Origin: Lacihabitans sp. LS3-19
Lineage (GTDB): Bacteria > Bacteroidota > Bacteroidia > Cytophagales > Spirosomataceae
NCBI RefSeq assembly: GCF_024343575.1
Contig: NZ_RJUA01000115.1
Span: 1-64,000, forward strand
Reading direction: 5' to 3'
Length of the DNA stretch: 64,000 bases
The stretch's first letter is position 1; every line of letters starts with the position of its first letter. A program made the position numbers and the translations under genes. Below, in pieces: positions 8,775-17,621 of this stretch. The notes beneath the pieces were generated by a model that did no database searches, was not told where the DNA came from, and saw only the letters and a list, made by a program, of their open reading frames with translations.

Positions 8775-10496
8775 ATGGCGAACCTAAATACAAAGCTTAA
8801 CGCTACCAATACCTATGATGCAATTGTTGTCGGCTCTGGAATGAGCGGAAGTTGGGCAGCAAAAGAACTTTCCGAAAAAGGGCTTAAAACGTTAGTACTT
8901 GAAAAAGGCAGAATGGTGAATCATATCGAAGATTATCCAACCATGATGCAAGACCCATGGGATAAAGATCACCGTGGAGGTTTAACTGTAGAAGATCGAA
9001 AAAAACACCATATTCAAATCAGAAGTGGGTTTGTTGGTGAAGATACCAAACATTTCTGGACCAATGACCTGGAAAATCCTTATCAAGAAATTCAACCTTT
9101 TGATTGGATCAGAGGTAATCAAACTGGCGGAAGGTCTTTGATTTGGGGGAAACATACCTACCGTTGGAGCGACCATGATTTTGAAGCCAATGCTCGTGAG
9201 GGAATTGCAATAGACTGGCCTATTCGTTACAAAGATATAGCTCCGTGGTATTCTTATGTTGAAAAATACATTGGCGTAAGTGGAGAAAAATTAGGTCTGA
9301 GTCATTTGCCCGATGGTGAGTTTCAACCTATGTTTCCGCTTAATTGCCTCGAAGATCATTTCAAACAACAGATTCAAAGTAAGTTTAAAGGTCGATATGT
9401 AACTTCAGGAAGAGTTGCACACTTAACCGAGCCCACTGAGGAACAGTTAAAGCAAGGAAGAGGGAAGTGCCAAAACCGCAATCGTTGTTCCAGAGGATGT
9501 CCTTATGGAGCATATTTCAGTGCAAATGCATCCACACTACCAGCTGCAAACGCTACGGGAAATTTTGTAATTAGGCCACATTCTGTCGTTAAGGAGGTAT
9601 TGTACGATAATCAAACTCAAAAAGCCACTGGTGTAGTCGTGATAGATGCCGAAACAATGGAGGAGCATACTTTTAAGGCTAAAATTATTTTCTTGAACGC
9701 CTCAGCTATGGCTACTGCACAGATTTTACTCAACTCAAAATCTGATAGATTTCCGAATGGTATGGGGAATGATTCAGGCGAAATTGGGCATAACATCATG
9801 GACCATCATTACCATGTAGGTGCTATGGGCGACTATGATGGAATGGAAGAAGACTATTACAAAGGTCGGAAACCAGTGGGTATTTTTATTCCGAAATATG
9901 TTAATCTAGATGCAGCTACACAAAACAAAGATTTCCTTCGTGGATACGATTATCAAGGAGCTTCTGGTAGAAGTAATTGGGGAAGAGGCGGAGATGCAAT
10001 AGGCGTAGGTGCCGATTTTAAAGACTCGCTTTACAAACCAGGCGGCTGGAATATGTCTTTGATGGGATTTGGCGAAGTACTGCCTTATCATGAAAATAAG
10101 ATGCACTTAGATTATACCAAAACTGACAAATGGGGAATGCCTCAGATAGTTTTTGATGCAGGATTTAAGGAAAATGAATTGGAAATGAGGAAAAAAATCA
10201 AAGCAGATGCAGTTGAAATGTTGGAACAATCAGGTTTTAAAAATATCCGAAGCTTTGATAATTCCGGAGGTATGGGCGTAGGTGTTCACGAAATGGGTAC
10301 TGCCAGGATGGGCCGCGATCCAAAAACCTCTGTATTGAATGGAAACAATCAATTGCATGATGTGAAAAATGTGTTCATAACAGACGGAGCATGTATGACC
10401 AGCTCAAACTGCGTGAATCCATCTATAACCTATATGGCCTTGACAGCTAGGGCAGCAAGTTTTGCTATAGATGAGCTTAACAAGAAAAACCTGTAA
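8775..10496 (+). CDS. GMC-family FAD-dependent dehydrogenase
   Basis: The 573-residue flavoprotein opens with the FAD-binding fingerprint VVGSGMSGSWAAKELSEKG (about residues 18-36). It ends with a GMC C-terminal domain, where HEMGTARMG and SSNCVNPSITYMAL carry the conserved His/Asn region. The middle cysteine-rich segment (CQNRNRCSRGCPYGAY) resembles those of membrane-linked sugar and alcohol dehydrogenases. The neighbouring gluconate 2-dehydrogenase subunit-3-like gene suggests a periplasmic sugar or alditol dehydrogenase complex. I see no cytochrome c subunit next to it and no Tat motif on this subunit, so it may travel with its Tat-bearing partner. The substrate is not determinable here. 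Confidence 0.85.
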   Translation: MANLNTKLNATNTYDAIVVGSGMSGSWAAKELSEKGLKTLVLEKGRMVNHIEDYPTMMQDPWDKDHRGGLTVEDRKKHHIQIRSGFVGEDTKHFWTNDLENPYQEIQPFDWIRGNQTGGRSLIWGKHTYRWSDHDFEANAREGIAIDWPIRYKDIAPWYSYVEKYIGVSGEKLGLSHLPDGEFQPMFPLNCLEDHFKQQIQSKFKGRYVTSGRVAHLTEPTEEQLKQGRGKCQNRNRCSRGCPYGAYFSANASTLPAANATGNFVIRPHSVVKEVLYDNQTQKATGVVVIDAETMEEHTFKAKIIFLNASAMATAQILLNSKSDRFPNGMGNDSGEIGHNIMDHHYHVGAMGDYDGMEEDYYKGRKPVGIFIPKYVNLDAATQNKDFLRGYDYQGASGRSNWGRGGDAIGVGADFKDSLYKPGGWNMSLMGFGEVLPYHENKMHLDYTKTDKWGMPQIVFDAGFKENELEMRKKIKADAVEMLEQSGFKNIRSFDNSGGMGVGVHEMGTARMGRDPKTSVLNGNNQLHDVKNVFITDGACMTSSNCVNPSITYMALTARAASFAIDELNKKNL

Positions 10497-10517
10497 AGAC
10501 GCAATGCATTGCGTCTT
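10496..10517. repeat. perfect 22-bp palindrome in intergenic gap
   Basis: AAGACGCAATG is followed directly by its reverse complement CATTGCGTCTT. The palindrome begins within the stop codon of the GMC gene and ends 41 bp before the next start. No T-tract follows, so a terminator role is doubtful. It looks like a copy of an interspersed palindromic element. Confidence 0.75.
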
Positions 10518-10558
10518 ATCGAGGATAGCATTGCACTCATACCTAAAAATTGAAAAAA

Positions 10559-11152
10559 ATGAACAGAAGAGATTTGATAAAAAATACCGCGGCTGCCTTA
10601 GGAATAAGTTTGGTAGGTATATCTATGTCCGAGATATTAGTTTCATGTAAAAAAGAAGCGAATTTAGATTGGAAACCAGTTTTTTTTACAAATTACCAAG
10701 CAGCCTTGGTGGCAGAGATAGCCGAAACTATTTTGCCAAAAACAAAAACACCAGGAGCCAAAGAAATGGGTGTGCCTCCGTTTATCGACAAAATGGTAAA
10801 AGAAACGATGGATGAAGTTGCTCAAAAAGAATTGATAGAAGGATTAGGGAATTTTGAAGATGGAGTTAATGCTAAATTTGGTAAATCATTTCTTGAAATT
10901 ACAGAAAAAGAAAAATTAGAATATTTAGAAAAAGAAGATAAAGACAAACCTCGCTCAGGCTTAAATATGTGGGGGATTTCTTTAGAAAAAGACCCTCCTA
11001 AACCTACTTTCTTTAAAACCATCAAAGGTCTAACTCTTTTGGGTTTTTACACTTCTGAAGAAATCGGCAGAAATGTATTGGTTTATGATCCTGTTCCAGG
11101 AGAGTATATTGGTTGTATGCCATTAAATGGCCAAAACTCCTGGACTGAATAA
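10559..11152 (+). CDS. gluconate 2-dehydrogenase subunit 3-like Tat lipoprotein
   Basis: The roughly 197-residue protein starts MNRRDLIKNTAAALGISLVG, a twin-arginine signal, and then has a possible lipobox (LVSC, about residues 30-33). The body matches the small third subunit of flavin-dependent gluconate/sugar dehydrogenases, which helps export and mature the FAD subunit. I chose the ATG at 10559; an in-frame TTG at 10550 would add three residues. It follows the GMC gene by about 60 bp with a palindrome between them, and the two proteins very likely form one complex at the periplasmic face. Confidence 0.8.
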   Translation: MNRRDLIKNTAAALGISLVGISMSEILVSCKKEANLDWKPVFFTNYQAALVAEIAETILPKTKTPGAKEMGVPPFIDKMVKETMDEVAQKELIEGLGNFEDGVNAKFGKSFLEITEKEKLEYLEKEDKDKPRSGLNMWGISLEKDPPKPTFFKTIKGLTLLGFYTSEEIGRNVLVYDPVPGEYIGCMPLNGQNSWTE

Positions 11153-11195
11153 GATAATCAGCACAGTAAAGGACAGTTTAAAAAAACAGAAAATA

Positions 11196-11203
11196 TATTT
11201 TTG
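11196..11203 (+). promoter_or_regulatory. candidate -7 box (TATTTTTG) for rhamnose genes
   Basis: TATTTTTG fits TAnnTTTG and lies 43 bp before the start of the fused aldolase gene. No good -33 box is present. Confidence 0.35.
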
Positions 11204-11220
11204 TAAAAAATAAATAGAAA

Positions 11221-11253
11221 TCAAATTTCATTCAAATTTCATTCAAATGTCAT
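11221..11253 (+). repeat. three 11-bp tandem repeats spanning the rhamnose aldolase start
   Basis: TCAAATTTCAT occurs twice exactly (11221-11231, 11232-11242). A third copy, TCAAATGTCAT (11243-11253), differs by one base, and that T-to-G change creates the ATG at 11247. Copy-number change here would alter the leader just before the start codon. Confidence 0.8.
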
Positions 11254-13358
11254 TTAATAAAGATTCATTTAAGCATGCCAGTTACCTATGGGATGATGCC
11301 AAAGCAGCAGAATTAGCGGGTGACGAAGTAGCACTTTTTATATATAGATCTAATCTTTTAGGGGCCGATCTTAGGTTAACCAATTACGGAGGTGGCAACA
11401 CTTCAGTAAAAATTACAGACAAAGACCCTCTAACGGGAAATGAAACAGAGGTAATGTGGATCAAAGGTTCTGGTGGAGACATAGGGACCTTGAAAAAATC
11501 TGGATGTGCTGCTTTATATATGGATAGATTATTGAATCTTGAAAATGTATACAGAGGTATTGCGTTTGAAGATGAAATGGTGGAGCTTTTCAATCACTGC
11601 ATATTTGATTTAGCTTCAAAAGCTCCTTCCATCGATACACCTTTGCATGGCTTTTTGCCATTTAAGCATATAGATCACCTTCATCCAGATGCTGCCATTG
11701 CTATTGCCGCTGCAAAAGATGGTGAAAAAATAACTGAGGAGCTATTTAACGGTGAAATCGGTTGGGTAGGCTGGCAAAGACCTGGTTTTGATTTAGGCTT
11801 AAAATTGAGAGCATGTCTTCAGGAAGCTGCCGATAAAGGTATAGCTTTGAAAGGTATAATGTTGGGCTCACACGGATTGTTTACTTGGGGAGATACTGCA
11901 TATTCGAGTTATATCAATACATTAGAAGTTATCGAAAAATGTGCTCAATATTTGGAAGATAACTTTGGAAAAACAAGACCAGTTTTTGGTGGACAAAAAA
12001 TCGAAAGTTTAGGAGAAACTGAAAGAAAAGAAAAAGCTGCCGCTTTAGCTCCAACATTGAGAGGATATTGTTCTTCAGAACGAAAAATGGTGGGGCATTT
12101 TACGGATGATAGTAGAGTTTTGGAATTTATCAATTCAAATGATTTGGCAAAATTAGCTCCTTTAGGTACTTCTTGTCCAGACCATTTCTTGAGAACTAAA
12201 ATTGCCCCTTTGGTTTTAGATCCTGCAAAAATTGAGGATAAAGCTTATTTGGATACTGTTTTTGAAGAATATAGAACAGGCTACAAAGCCTATTATGATG
12301 CTTGCAAACATCCAAATTCACCTGCAATGCGTGACCCAAATCCAGTTGTGATTCTTTATCCAGGTGTTGGTATGTTTACGTTTGCCAAAGACAAAACAAT
12401 GGCTCGTCTGGCTTCAGAATATTATACGAATGCCATCAACGTAATGAAAGGTGCGGAGGCGGTTTCAGAATATACGGCATTGCCACATCAAGAGGCATTT
12501 GATATTGAATATTGGTTACTTGAGGAGGCAAAATTGCAACGTATGCCTAAGCCTAAAGCTCTTTCAGGTAGAATAGCTTTGATAACAGGTAGTGCGGGAG
12601 GAATTGGAAAAGCTATCGCAAAGAAATTTGCGGAAGAAGGAGCATGCGTTATTTTGAATGATATCAATCAAGAAAGATTAGATGGAGCAAAAGAGGAGTT
12701 TTTAAAACTTTTCGGAAAAGATGCAGTGGCTTCTACTTTATTGAATGTAACAGATAAAGACTCTGCTTTTACAGCTTTTGAAAATACAGCCTTGGCATTT
12801 GGTGGGGTGGATATAGTAGTCAATAATGCAGGTATAAGTATTTCGAAATCAATAGCTGAGCACAGTTTAGAAGAATGGGATAAGTTGTACGATATTTTGG
12901 TAAAAGGTCAATTCATTGTTTCTCAAGCAGGAGTAGCCATTATGCGTAAGCAGGGAATTGGAGGCGATATTGTAAATATTGTTTCTAAAAACGCCGTTGT
13001 AGCCGGACCAAATAATCCTGGATATGGATCTGCAAAAGCTGCCCAAGCCCACATGACCAGATTGATGGCCGCCGAACTTGGAGCTGACAAAATTAGAGTA
13101 AATACAGTAAACCCTGATGCCGTAATTTCTGATTCAAATATTTGGGCAGGCGGATGGGCCGAAGGTCGTGCTAAAGCTTATGGAATCACAGTTGAAGAGC
13201 TTCCAGCTTATTATGCCAAAAGAACTTTGTTAAACGAAATCATCCTGCCTGACGATATTGCCAACGCATGTTTCGCCTTAGTGGGAGGTTTGTTGAATAA
13301 ATCTACCGGCAACGCAATAAACGTAGACGGCGGCGTAGCGATGGGCTTTTATAGGTAA
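11247..13358 (+). CDS. rhaEW: bifunctional rhamnulose-1-phosphate aldolase / lactaldehyde dehydrogenase
   Basis: The 703-residue fusion joins two enzymes. The N-terminal class II aldolase domain (about residues 30-240) has a likely zinc site in HIDHLHPD (His144, His146) and His209 in SHGLFTWG, like E. coli RhaD. The C-terminal short-chain dehydrogenase domain (about 440-703) shows TGSAGGIG (447-454), NNAG (526-529) and the catalytic Ser580, Tyr593 and Lys597. The pair splits L-rhamnulose-1-phosphate to dihydroxyacetone phosphate and L-lactaldehyde and oxidises the latter to lactate, as known for RhaEW-type fusions. The isomerase gene follows, and lactate-oxidation genes lie downstream. A rhamnulokinase is not present. 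Confidence 0.9.
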   Translation: MSFNKDSFKHASYLWDDAKAAELAGDEVALFIYRSNLLGADLRLTNYGGGNTSVKITDKDPLTGNETEVMWIKGSGGDIGTLKKSGCAALYMDRLLNLENVYRGIAFEDEMVELFNHCIFDLASKAPSIDTPLHGFLPFKHIDHLHPDAAIAIAAAKDGEKITEELFNGEIGWVGWQRPGFDLGLKLRACLQEAADKGIALKGIMLGSHGLFTWGDTAYSSYINTLEVIEKCAQYLEDNFGKTRPVFGGQKIESLGETERKEKAAALAPTLRGYCSSERKMVGHFTDDSRVLEFINSNDLAKLAPLGTSCPDHFLRTKIAPLVLDPAKIEDKAYLDTVFEEYRTGYKAYYDACKHPNSPAMRDPNPVVILYPGVGMFTFAKDKTMARLASEYYTNAINVMKGAEAVSEYTALPHQEAFDIEYWLLEEAKLQRMPKPKALSGRIALITGSAGGIGKAIAKKFAEEGACVILNDINQERLDGAKEEFLKLFGKDAVASTLLNVTDKDSAFTAFENTALAFGGVDIVVNNAGISISKSIAEHSLEEWDKLYDILVKGQFIVSQAGVAIMRKQGIGGDIVNIVSKNAVVAGPNNPGYGSAKAAQAHMTRLMAAELGADKIRVNTVNPDAVISDSNIWAGGWAEGRAKAYGITVEELPAYYAKRTLLNEIILPDDIANACFALVGGLLNKSTGNAINVDGGVAMGFYR

Positions 13359-13367
13359 TTTTGGCAT

Positions 13368-13502
13368 ACGGATTTAACAGATTTAACACGGATAATTTTT
13401 CAAGAATCTCCAACGAAAAATGTTGCTTTTAGGAAATTTTGCATAATTAAATCAATGTCAATATTAAGATAATCCGTGTCAAATCCATGTTAATCCGTGT
13501 TC
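13368..13502. repeat. inverted-repeat element between rhamnose genes
   Basis: The left arm (13368-13400) contains ACGGATTTAACAG and TTTAACACGGAT. The right arm (13466-13502) contains AATCCGTGTCAAATCC and GTTAATCCGTG, which is close to its reverse complement. The arms are about 33 bp and enclose a core of about 65 bp. The whole fills the gap between the aldolase and isomerase genes, like a small MITE- or REP-type element. No transposase is nearby. Confidence 0.75.
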
Positions 13503-13520
13503 TATTAAAAACAACAAAAT

Positions 13521-14801
13521 ATGATAATTTCTCAAAATATAATAGACGACCATAACGCCAAACAATTGGCAAAACATAAAATCCTTTTTGATTTCGCAAA
13601 AAACGAAACAGAGGGTGTTGAAAATATTATTCAAAGGCTTATCGATTTTCAAGTTGCCATTCCATCTTGGGCATTAGGAACTGGGGGTACACGTTTTGGC
13701 CGTTTTCCTGGTGGAGGTGAACCTCGAAGTTTGGAAGAAAAAATTGAAGATGTAGGACTTTTACATAAATTAAATAAAACTTCTGGAGCAATATCTTTGC
13801 ACATTCCATGGGATATTCCGACTTCGCCAAAAGATATCCAAACACTTGCTGCTCAGCATGGTTTGGCTTTTGATGCAGTAAATTCCAACACATTTCAGGA
13901 CCAAGCAGATCAGGCTTTAACTTATAAATTCGGCTCTTTACAAAATGTAAATAAGGCAATTCGCAAGCAAGCTATTGACCATAACATAGAAGTGATCAAA
14001 CATGGAATAGATTTGGGTTCTAAGTCTTTAACAGTTTGGTTGTCAGATGGTTCTTGCTTTCCAGGTCAGTTGAATTTCAGAAAAGCATTTGAAAATACCT
14101 TAGAAAGTCTCCAAGAAATTTATGTTGCACTACCGTCGGATTGGAAGATGTTTGTTGAGTATAAAGCTTTCGAACCGAACTTTTATTCAATGACAGTTGG
14201 AGATTGGGGACAATCATTGCTGTACGCATCAAAATTAGGAGAAAAAGCATATACATTGGTAGACTTAGGCCATCATTTGCCGAATGCTAACATAGAGCAA
14301 ATCGTAAGTTTGTTGATGATGGAAGGGAAATTGGGAGGCTTCCATTTCAATGATTCAAAATATGGTGACGACGACCTAACAGTAGGAAGTATAAATCCTT
14401 ATCAGTTGTTCTTGATTTTTAATGAATTGACCCAAGGAACTCAGCCAAACAATTCTCCTTTTGAATTAGGCTCAGGATTTGGATGGATGATTGATGCTTC
14501 CCACAATATAAAAGACCCACTAGAAGATTTATTACAATCTGTGGAGGCTATTATGGTTGCTTATGCTCAATCGCTTTTGGTGGATGCTGATGCACTTGAG
14601 GAAGCTAGGATTTCAAATGACGTGGTAAAAGCCCAGGAAATCATTCAAGGTGCGTATCGAACTGACGTAAGACCAATAGTAGCTGAAGCAAGATTGAGAG
14701 CGGGTGCTGCTATTTCGCCAATCGGCATTTTCCGCGATTTGAATGTTCGTAATGCATTTATTGGAGAAAGGGGCTTAAAGACTGTTGCAACTGGATTATG
14801 A
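13521..14801 (+). CDS. rhaI: L-rhamnose isomerase (RhaI type)
   Basis: The 426-residue product belongs to the TIM-barrel sugar isomerase family with the RhaI-type L-rhamnose isomerases of Pseudomonas and Bacteroidota. Family landmarks are PSWALGTGGTRFGRFPGGGEPR near residue 50, LHIPWD, the metal-site stretches WLSDGS, FVEYKAFEP, LVDLGHHLPNANIEQ and GGFHFNDSKYGDDDL, and a conserved C-terminal tail. It converts L-rhamnose to L-rhamnulose in the cytoplasm. It lies 162 bp after the fused aldolase gene, the gap being filled by an inverted-repeat element. Confidence 0.9.
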   Translation: MIISQNIIDDHNAKQLAKHKILFDFAKNETEGVENIIQRLIDFQVAIPSWALGTGGTRFGRFPGGGEPRSLEEKIEDVGLLHKLNKTSGAISLHIPWDIPTSPKDIQTLAAQHGLAFDAVNSNTFQDQADQALTYKFGSLQNVNKAIRKQAIDHNIEVIKHGIDLGSKSLTVWLSDGSCFPGQLNFRKAFENTLESLQEIYVALPSDWKMFVEYKAFEPNFYSMTVGDWGQSLLYASKLGEKAYTLVDLGHHLPNANIEQIVSLLMMEGKLGGFHFNDSKYGDDDLTVGSINPYQLFLIFNELTQGTQPNNSPFELGSGFGWMIDASHNIKDPLEDLLQSVEAIMVAYAQSLLVDADALEEARISNDVVKAQEIIQGAYRTDVRPIVAEARLRAGAAISPIGIFRDLNVRNAFIGERGLKTVATGL

Positions 14802-14818
14802 TAATTTTTGTTTAGTTT

Positions 14819-14826
14819 TATATTTG
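14819..14826 (+). promoter_or_regulatory. candidate -7 box (TATATTTG)
   Basis: TATATTTG fits TAnnTTTG and lies 21 bp upstream of the small open frame at 14848. It could start a transcript covering the DUF6169-like and lutABC genes. No matching -33 element is seen. Confidence 0.35.
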
Positions 14827-14847
14827 AAAAATTAAAATCAGACTAAA

Positions 14848-15018
14848 ATGATAACAGTTTCTTTAAAAAGTAAAAGCTTAAGTAGCCCTGATGCTATTTT
14901 ATTGGCCAAAAAATTATTGGAAAGTAAAAAGGTATTACTAGAGGAAATAAAACAAGATGGTCAAAATCCTGACTTTATAAAAAGGGTTGATGAGCTTAGA
15001 AGAAGAAATGCAAAGTGA
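14848..15018 (+). CDS. small hypothetical protein (56 aa)
   Basis: This short frame runs from ATG 14848 to TGA 15018. It is rich in Lys, Leu and Glu and likely helical (LLAKKLLESKKVLLEEIKQD). Its end overlaps the start of the next gene by 11 bp if that gene starts at 15008, which suggests translational coupling. A TAnnTTTG box lies just upstream. I do not recognise a family; pairing with the DUF6169-like gene is inferred from overlap only. Confidence 0.6.
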   Translation: MITVSLKSKSLSSPDAILLAKKLLESKKVLLEEIKQDGQNPDFIKRVDELRRRNAK

Positions 15019-15514
15019 ATCTAAAAAACATTATGACTTTTTCTTTTTAGGAGGAGTAAATGAGTCGTATGTTTTTGTCACTGAAAACGAGGTTTATTAT
15101 GAAGCGAAATTTAAGCAAAGTAATTATTTATTTAGTGGCTTAAAAGAATTTGATATTGATGTTTTCGAGTTTGTAATTGACGTAGCAATTCCTTCGAAAG
15201 ACGGAAAACTTCCTTCCGATTCCAAAATACCTGAAACTATTTCTCTTCTTATCAGAGATTTTTTTAATAAGAGTTCTCGAAATGCTATTTTGTACATCTG
15301 TGATTCTTCGGATTCAAGACAAGCTGCAAGAAAAAGGAAATTCGATAAATGGGTAGATTACTTTAAAGGAGACGAATTTATTAAAGTTGATTCTAAGATA
15401 TTAGACATTGGTAATAATAAAATTTACAGTTCCTTAATTATAAAATCGGGAAATCCATTTTTTTCAGAAGTCATAAAATATTTTGGTAAACTAGGTTCCG
15501 GAAATTCCAAATGA
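15008..15514 (+). CDS. DUF6169-like protein of unknown function
   Basis: The roughly 168-residue cytoplasmic protein has no signal or membrane segment. It carries the segment LYICDSSDSRQAARKRKFDKW, which I associate with the DUF6169 family of Bacteroidota. A beta-rich N-terminal half (YDFFFLGG, SYVFVTENEVYYEAKF) precedes it. The start could be ATG 15008 or ATG 14990; I prefer 15008 because the preceding residues look unconserved. Its last codon overlaps the lutA start in an ATGA arrangement, so it is translated with the lactate genes although no link to lactate is known. Confidence 0.65.
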   Translation: MQSESKKHYDFFFLGGVNESYVFVTENEVYYEAKFKQSNYLFSGLKEFDIDVFEFVIDVAIPSKDGKLPSDSKIPETISLLIRDFFNKSSRNAILYICDSSDSRQAARKRKFDKWVDYFKGDEFIKVDSKILDIGNNKIYSSLIIKSGNPFFSEVIKYFGKLGSGNSK

Positions 15515-16221
15515 AAGTAGCCCTTTTTATTCCATGTTATATTGATCAATTCTACCCAAAAGTAGGTATTGCCACTTTGCAATTGCTTGAGAAGTTGGGC
15601 TGTGAAGTTGTTTTTCCTCTAAATCAAACCTGCTGTGGTCAACCTATGGCTAACTCAGGTTATGAGCATATTACGGGCGATTGTTCCAAACTTTTCCAAG
15701 ATAATTTTGATAAATTTGACTATGTAGTATCTCCTTCTGGTAGCTGTACATTGCACGTTAAAGAGCATATTCCACTAAAAGGAAAAATTTATGAATTGAT
15801 TGAATTTATCACTGATATTCTAAAAATTGAAAGCTTAGAAGGAACCTTTAATCACAAAGTCGGCTTGCATCAAAGCTGTCATGGACAGCGTGGACTGCAC
15901 TTAAGTCAAATGTCAGAATTGAATGCTCCCTATTTTTCAAAACCTGAGCTTTTGCTAAAGAACATAAAAGGCTTGGATTTGGTTACTTTGGATAGAAAAG
16001 ATGAATGCTGCGGTTTTGGAGGTACATTTTGTGTATCTGAAGAGGCCGTTTCTGTTAGAATGGGACAAGACCGTTTGACAGATCATATAAAAAACGGTAC
16101 TGAAATTCTGACAGGAGGCGATACTTCTTGTCTGATGCACTTGGAAGGCATAATTCGTAGAGAAAAGCATGCTATAAAAGTAATGCATGTTGCAGAAATT
16201 CTAAATGAAGCGATTTCATGA
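15511..16221 (+). CDS. lutA: L-lactate oxidation Fe-S protein LutA/LldE
   Basis: The 236-residue protein has two cysteine-rich CCG-type domains: TCCGQPM (Cys41-42) and ECCGFGGTF (Cys166-167), with further cysteines at SGSC and QSCHGQ. This is the LldE/LutA subunit of the three-part iron-sulfur lactate dehydrogenase, which oxidises L-lactate to pyruvate in the cytoplasm. It overlaps the preceding gene and the following lutB by 4 bp each (ATGA), so the three lut proteins are made from one transcript. Lactate is the expected product of the upstream rhamnose fusion enzyme. Confidence 0.93.
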   Translation: MKVALFIPCYIDQFYPKVGIATLQLLEKLGCEVVFPLNQTCCGQPMANSGYEHITGDCSKLFQDNFDKFDYVVSPSGSCTLHVKEHIPLKGKIYELIEFITDILKIESLEGTFNHKVGLHQSCHGQRGLHLSQMSELNAPYFSKPELLLKNIKGLDLVTLDRKDECCGFGGTFCVSEEAVSVRMGQDRLTDHIKNGTEILTGGDTSCLMHLEGIIRREKHAIKVMHVAEILNEAIS

Positions 16222-17606
16222 AAACGCATAGTGAAGCAGCCGAAATATTCAATAAGGACTTTGATCGTACCACTTGGCATGATGAAACCCTATATTTTGT
16301 TCGTCAGAAACGTGACAAAGCGGCTTTTCAAATAAATGATTGGGAGCTTTTGCGTGAAACAGCTTCGAAAATAAAAAATAATGTACTATCTAACATGCAC
16401 AATTATTTGGTGCAGTTTGAAGAAAATGCCCTCCGAAATGGCATAAAAGTACATTGGGCAGCAGATGCCCTAGAACACAATGAGATAGTTTACGGAATTA
16501 TTTCCGAATATTACAAAGGCGATATTCCTGCTGATACTTTCAAAGGCATGGTTAAGTCCAAGTCGATGTTGACGGAAGAATGCCACATGAATGAGTTTTT
16601 GAAAGAAAAAGGTATAGAAGTTATTGATACAGATTTGGGTGAACGAATTGTGCAATTGGCCGAAGAACCACCTTCACATATCGTAATGCCTTGTATTCAC
16701 TGGAAAAAAGAAGAAATAGGGGAGTTGTTTCACAAACACCTAGGAACAGAAAAAGGAAATAAAGATCCACAGTATCTTACAGAAGCCGCTCGTCAGCACC
16801 TCAGAGACAAGTTTTTGACTCGACCTATAGCCTTGACAGGAGTAAATTTTGTGGTGGCCGAAACGGGCGAATTTGTAGTTTGTACCAATGAGGGCAATGC
16901 CGACATGGGAGCTCATCTGGCTGATGTTCATATAGCCAGTATGGGATTTGAGAAAATCATTCCTCAAAAAAAGCACTTAGGGGTATTTTTGAGGTTGTTG
17001 GCTAGGAGTGCTACTGGTCAGCCAATAACAACCTATTCGAGCCATTTTAAGAAACCCCGCGATGGCCAACAGATGCATATCGTGATCGTGGACAATGGTC
17101 GTTCAACACAATTGGGTCGTGAAGATTTTCGCAATTCGTTGAAATGCATACGATGTGCGGCATGTTTCAATACTTGTCCGGTTTATCGTAGAAGTGGAGG
17201 ACATAGTTATCACAATGCCGTTGCAGGGCCTATTGGTTCTATTTTAGCTCCGAATCTGGATATGCGAGCCAACGCTGATTTGCCTTTTGCAAGTACACTT
17301 TGTGGTTCGTGTAGCAATGTTTGTCCAGTTAAAATCGATATCCATCAACAATTGTACAAATGGCGACAAGTTTTAGTGCAAGAAGGCTATACACCAGCGT
17401 CCAAAACTTTGGCGATGAAAGGGATGTCTACAGTTTTATCAAATCCTGGCGTTTTTAAGTTTTCAGGAAAAGTAGGTAGAATGTTGATGGATAAATTACC
17501 ATTTTTGGTAAATAACAGCATGAATCCATGGTACAAACAGCGTGAAATGCCCGAGCCGCCGGAAGAAAGCTTTAGAGATTGGTATAAAAAGAATAGAGAA
17601 AAATAG
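16218..17606 (+). CDS. lutB: L-lactate oxidation Fe-S protein LutB/LldF
   Basis: The 462-residue protein combines an LUD domain (about residues 60-300) with a ferredoxin-like pair of iron-sulfur sites. CIRCAACFNTC places cysteines at 310, 313, 316 and 320, and CGSCSNVCP at 362, 365 and 369. This is the LutB/LldF subunit of the LutABC lactate dehydrogenase. The length and motif spacing are normal for the family. It is coupled to lutA by an ATGA overlap, while lutC follows after about 60 bp carrying an intergenic repeat. Confidence 0.93.
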   Translation: MKTHSEAAEIFNKDFDRTTWHDETLYFVRQKRDKAAFQINDWELLRETASKIKNNVLSNMHNYLVQFEENALRNGIKVHWAADALEHNEIVYGIISEYYKGDIPADTFKGMVKSKSMLTEECHMNEFLKEKGIEVIDTDLGERIVQLAEEPPSHIVMPCIHWKKEEIGELFHKHLGTEKGNKDPQYLTEAARQHLRDKFLTRPIALTGVNFVVAETGEFVVCTNEGNADMGAHLADVHIASMGFEKIIPQKKHLGVFLRLLARSATGQPITTYSSHFKKPRDGQQMHIVIVDNGRSTQLGREDFRNSLKCIRCAACFNTCPVYRRSGGHSYHNAVAGPIGSILAPNLDMRANADLPFASTLCGSCSNVCPVKIDIHQQLYKWRQVLVQEGYTPASKTLAMKGMSTVLSNPGVFKFSGKVGRMLMDKLPFLVNNSMNPWYKQREMPEPPEESFRDWYKKNREK

Positions 17607-17621
17607 AAAAAACATTTAAGT

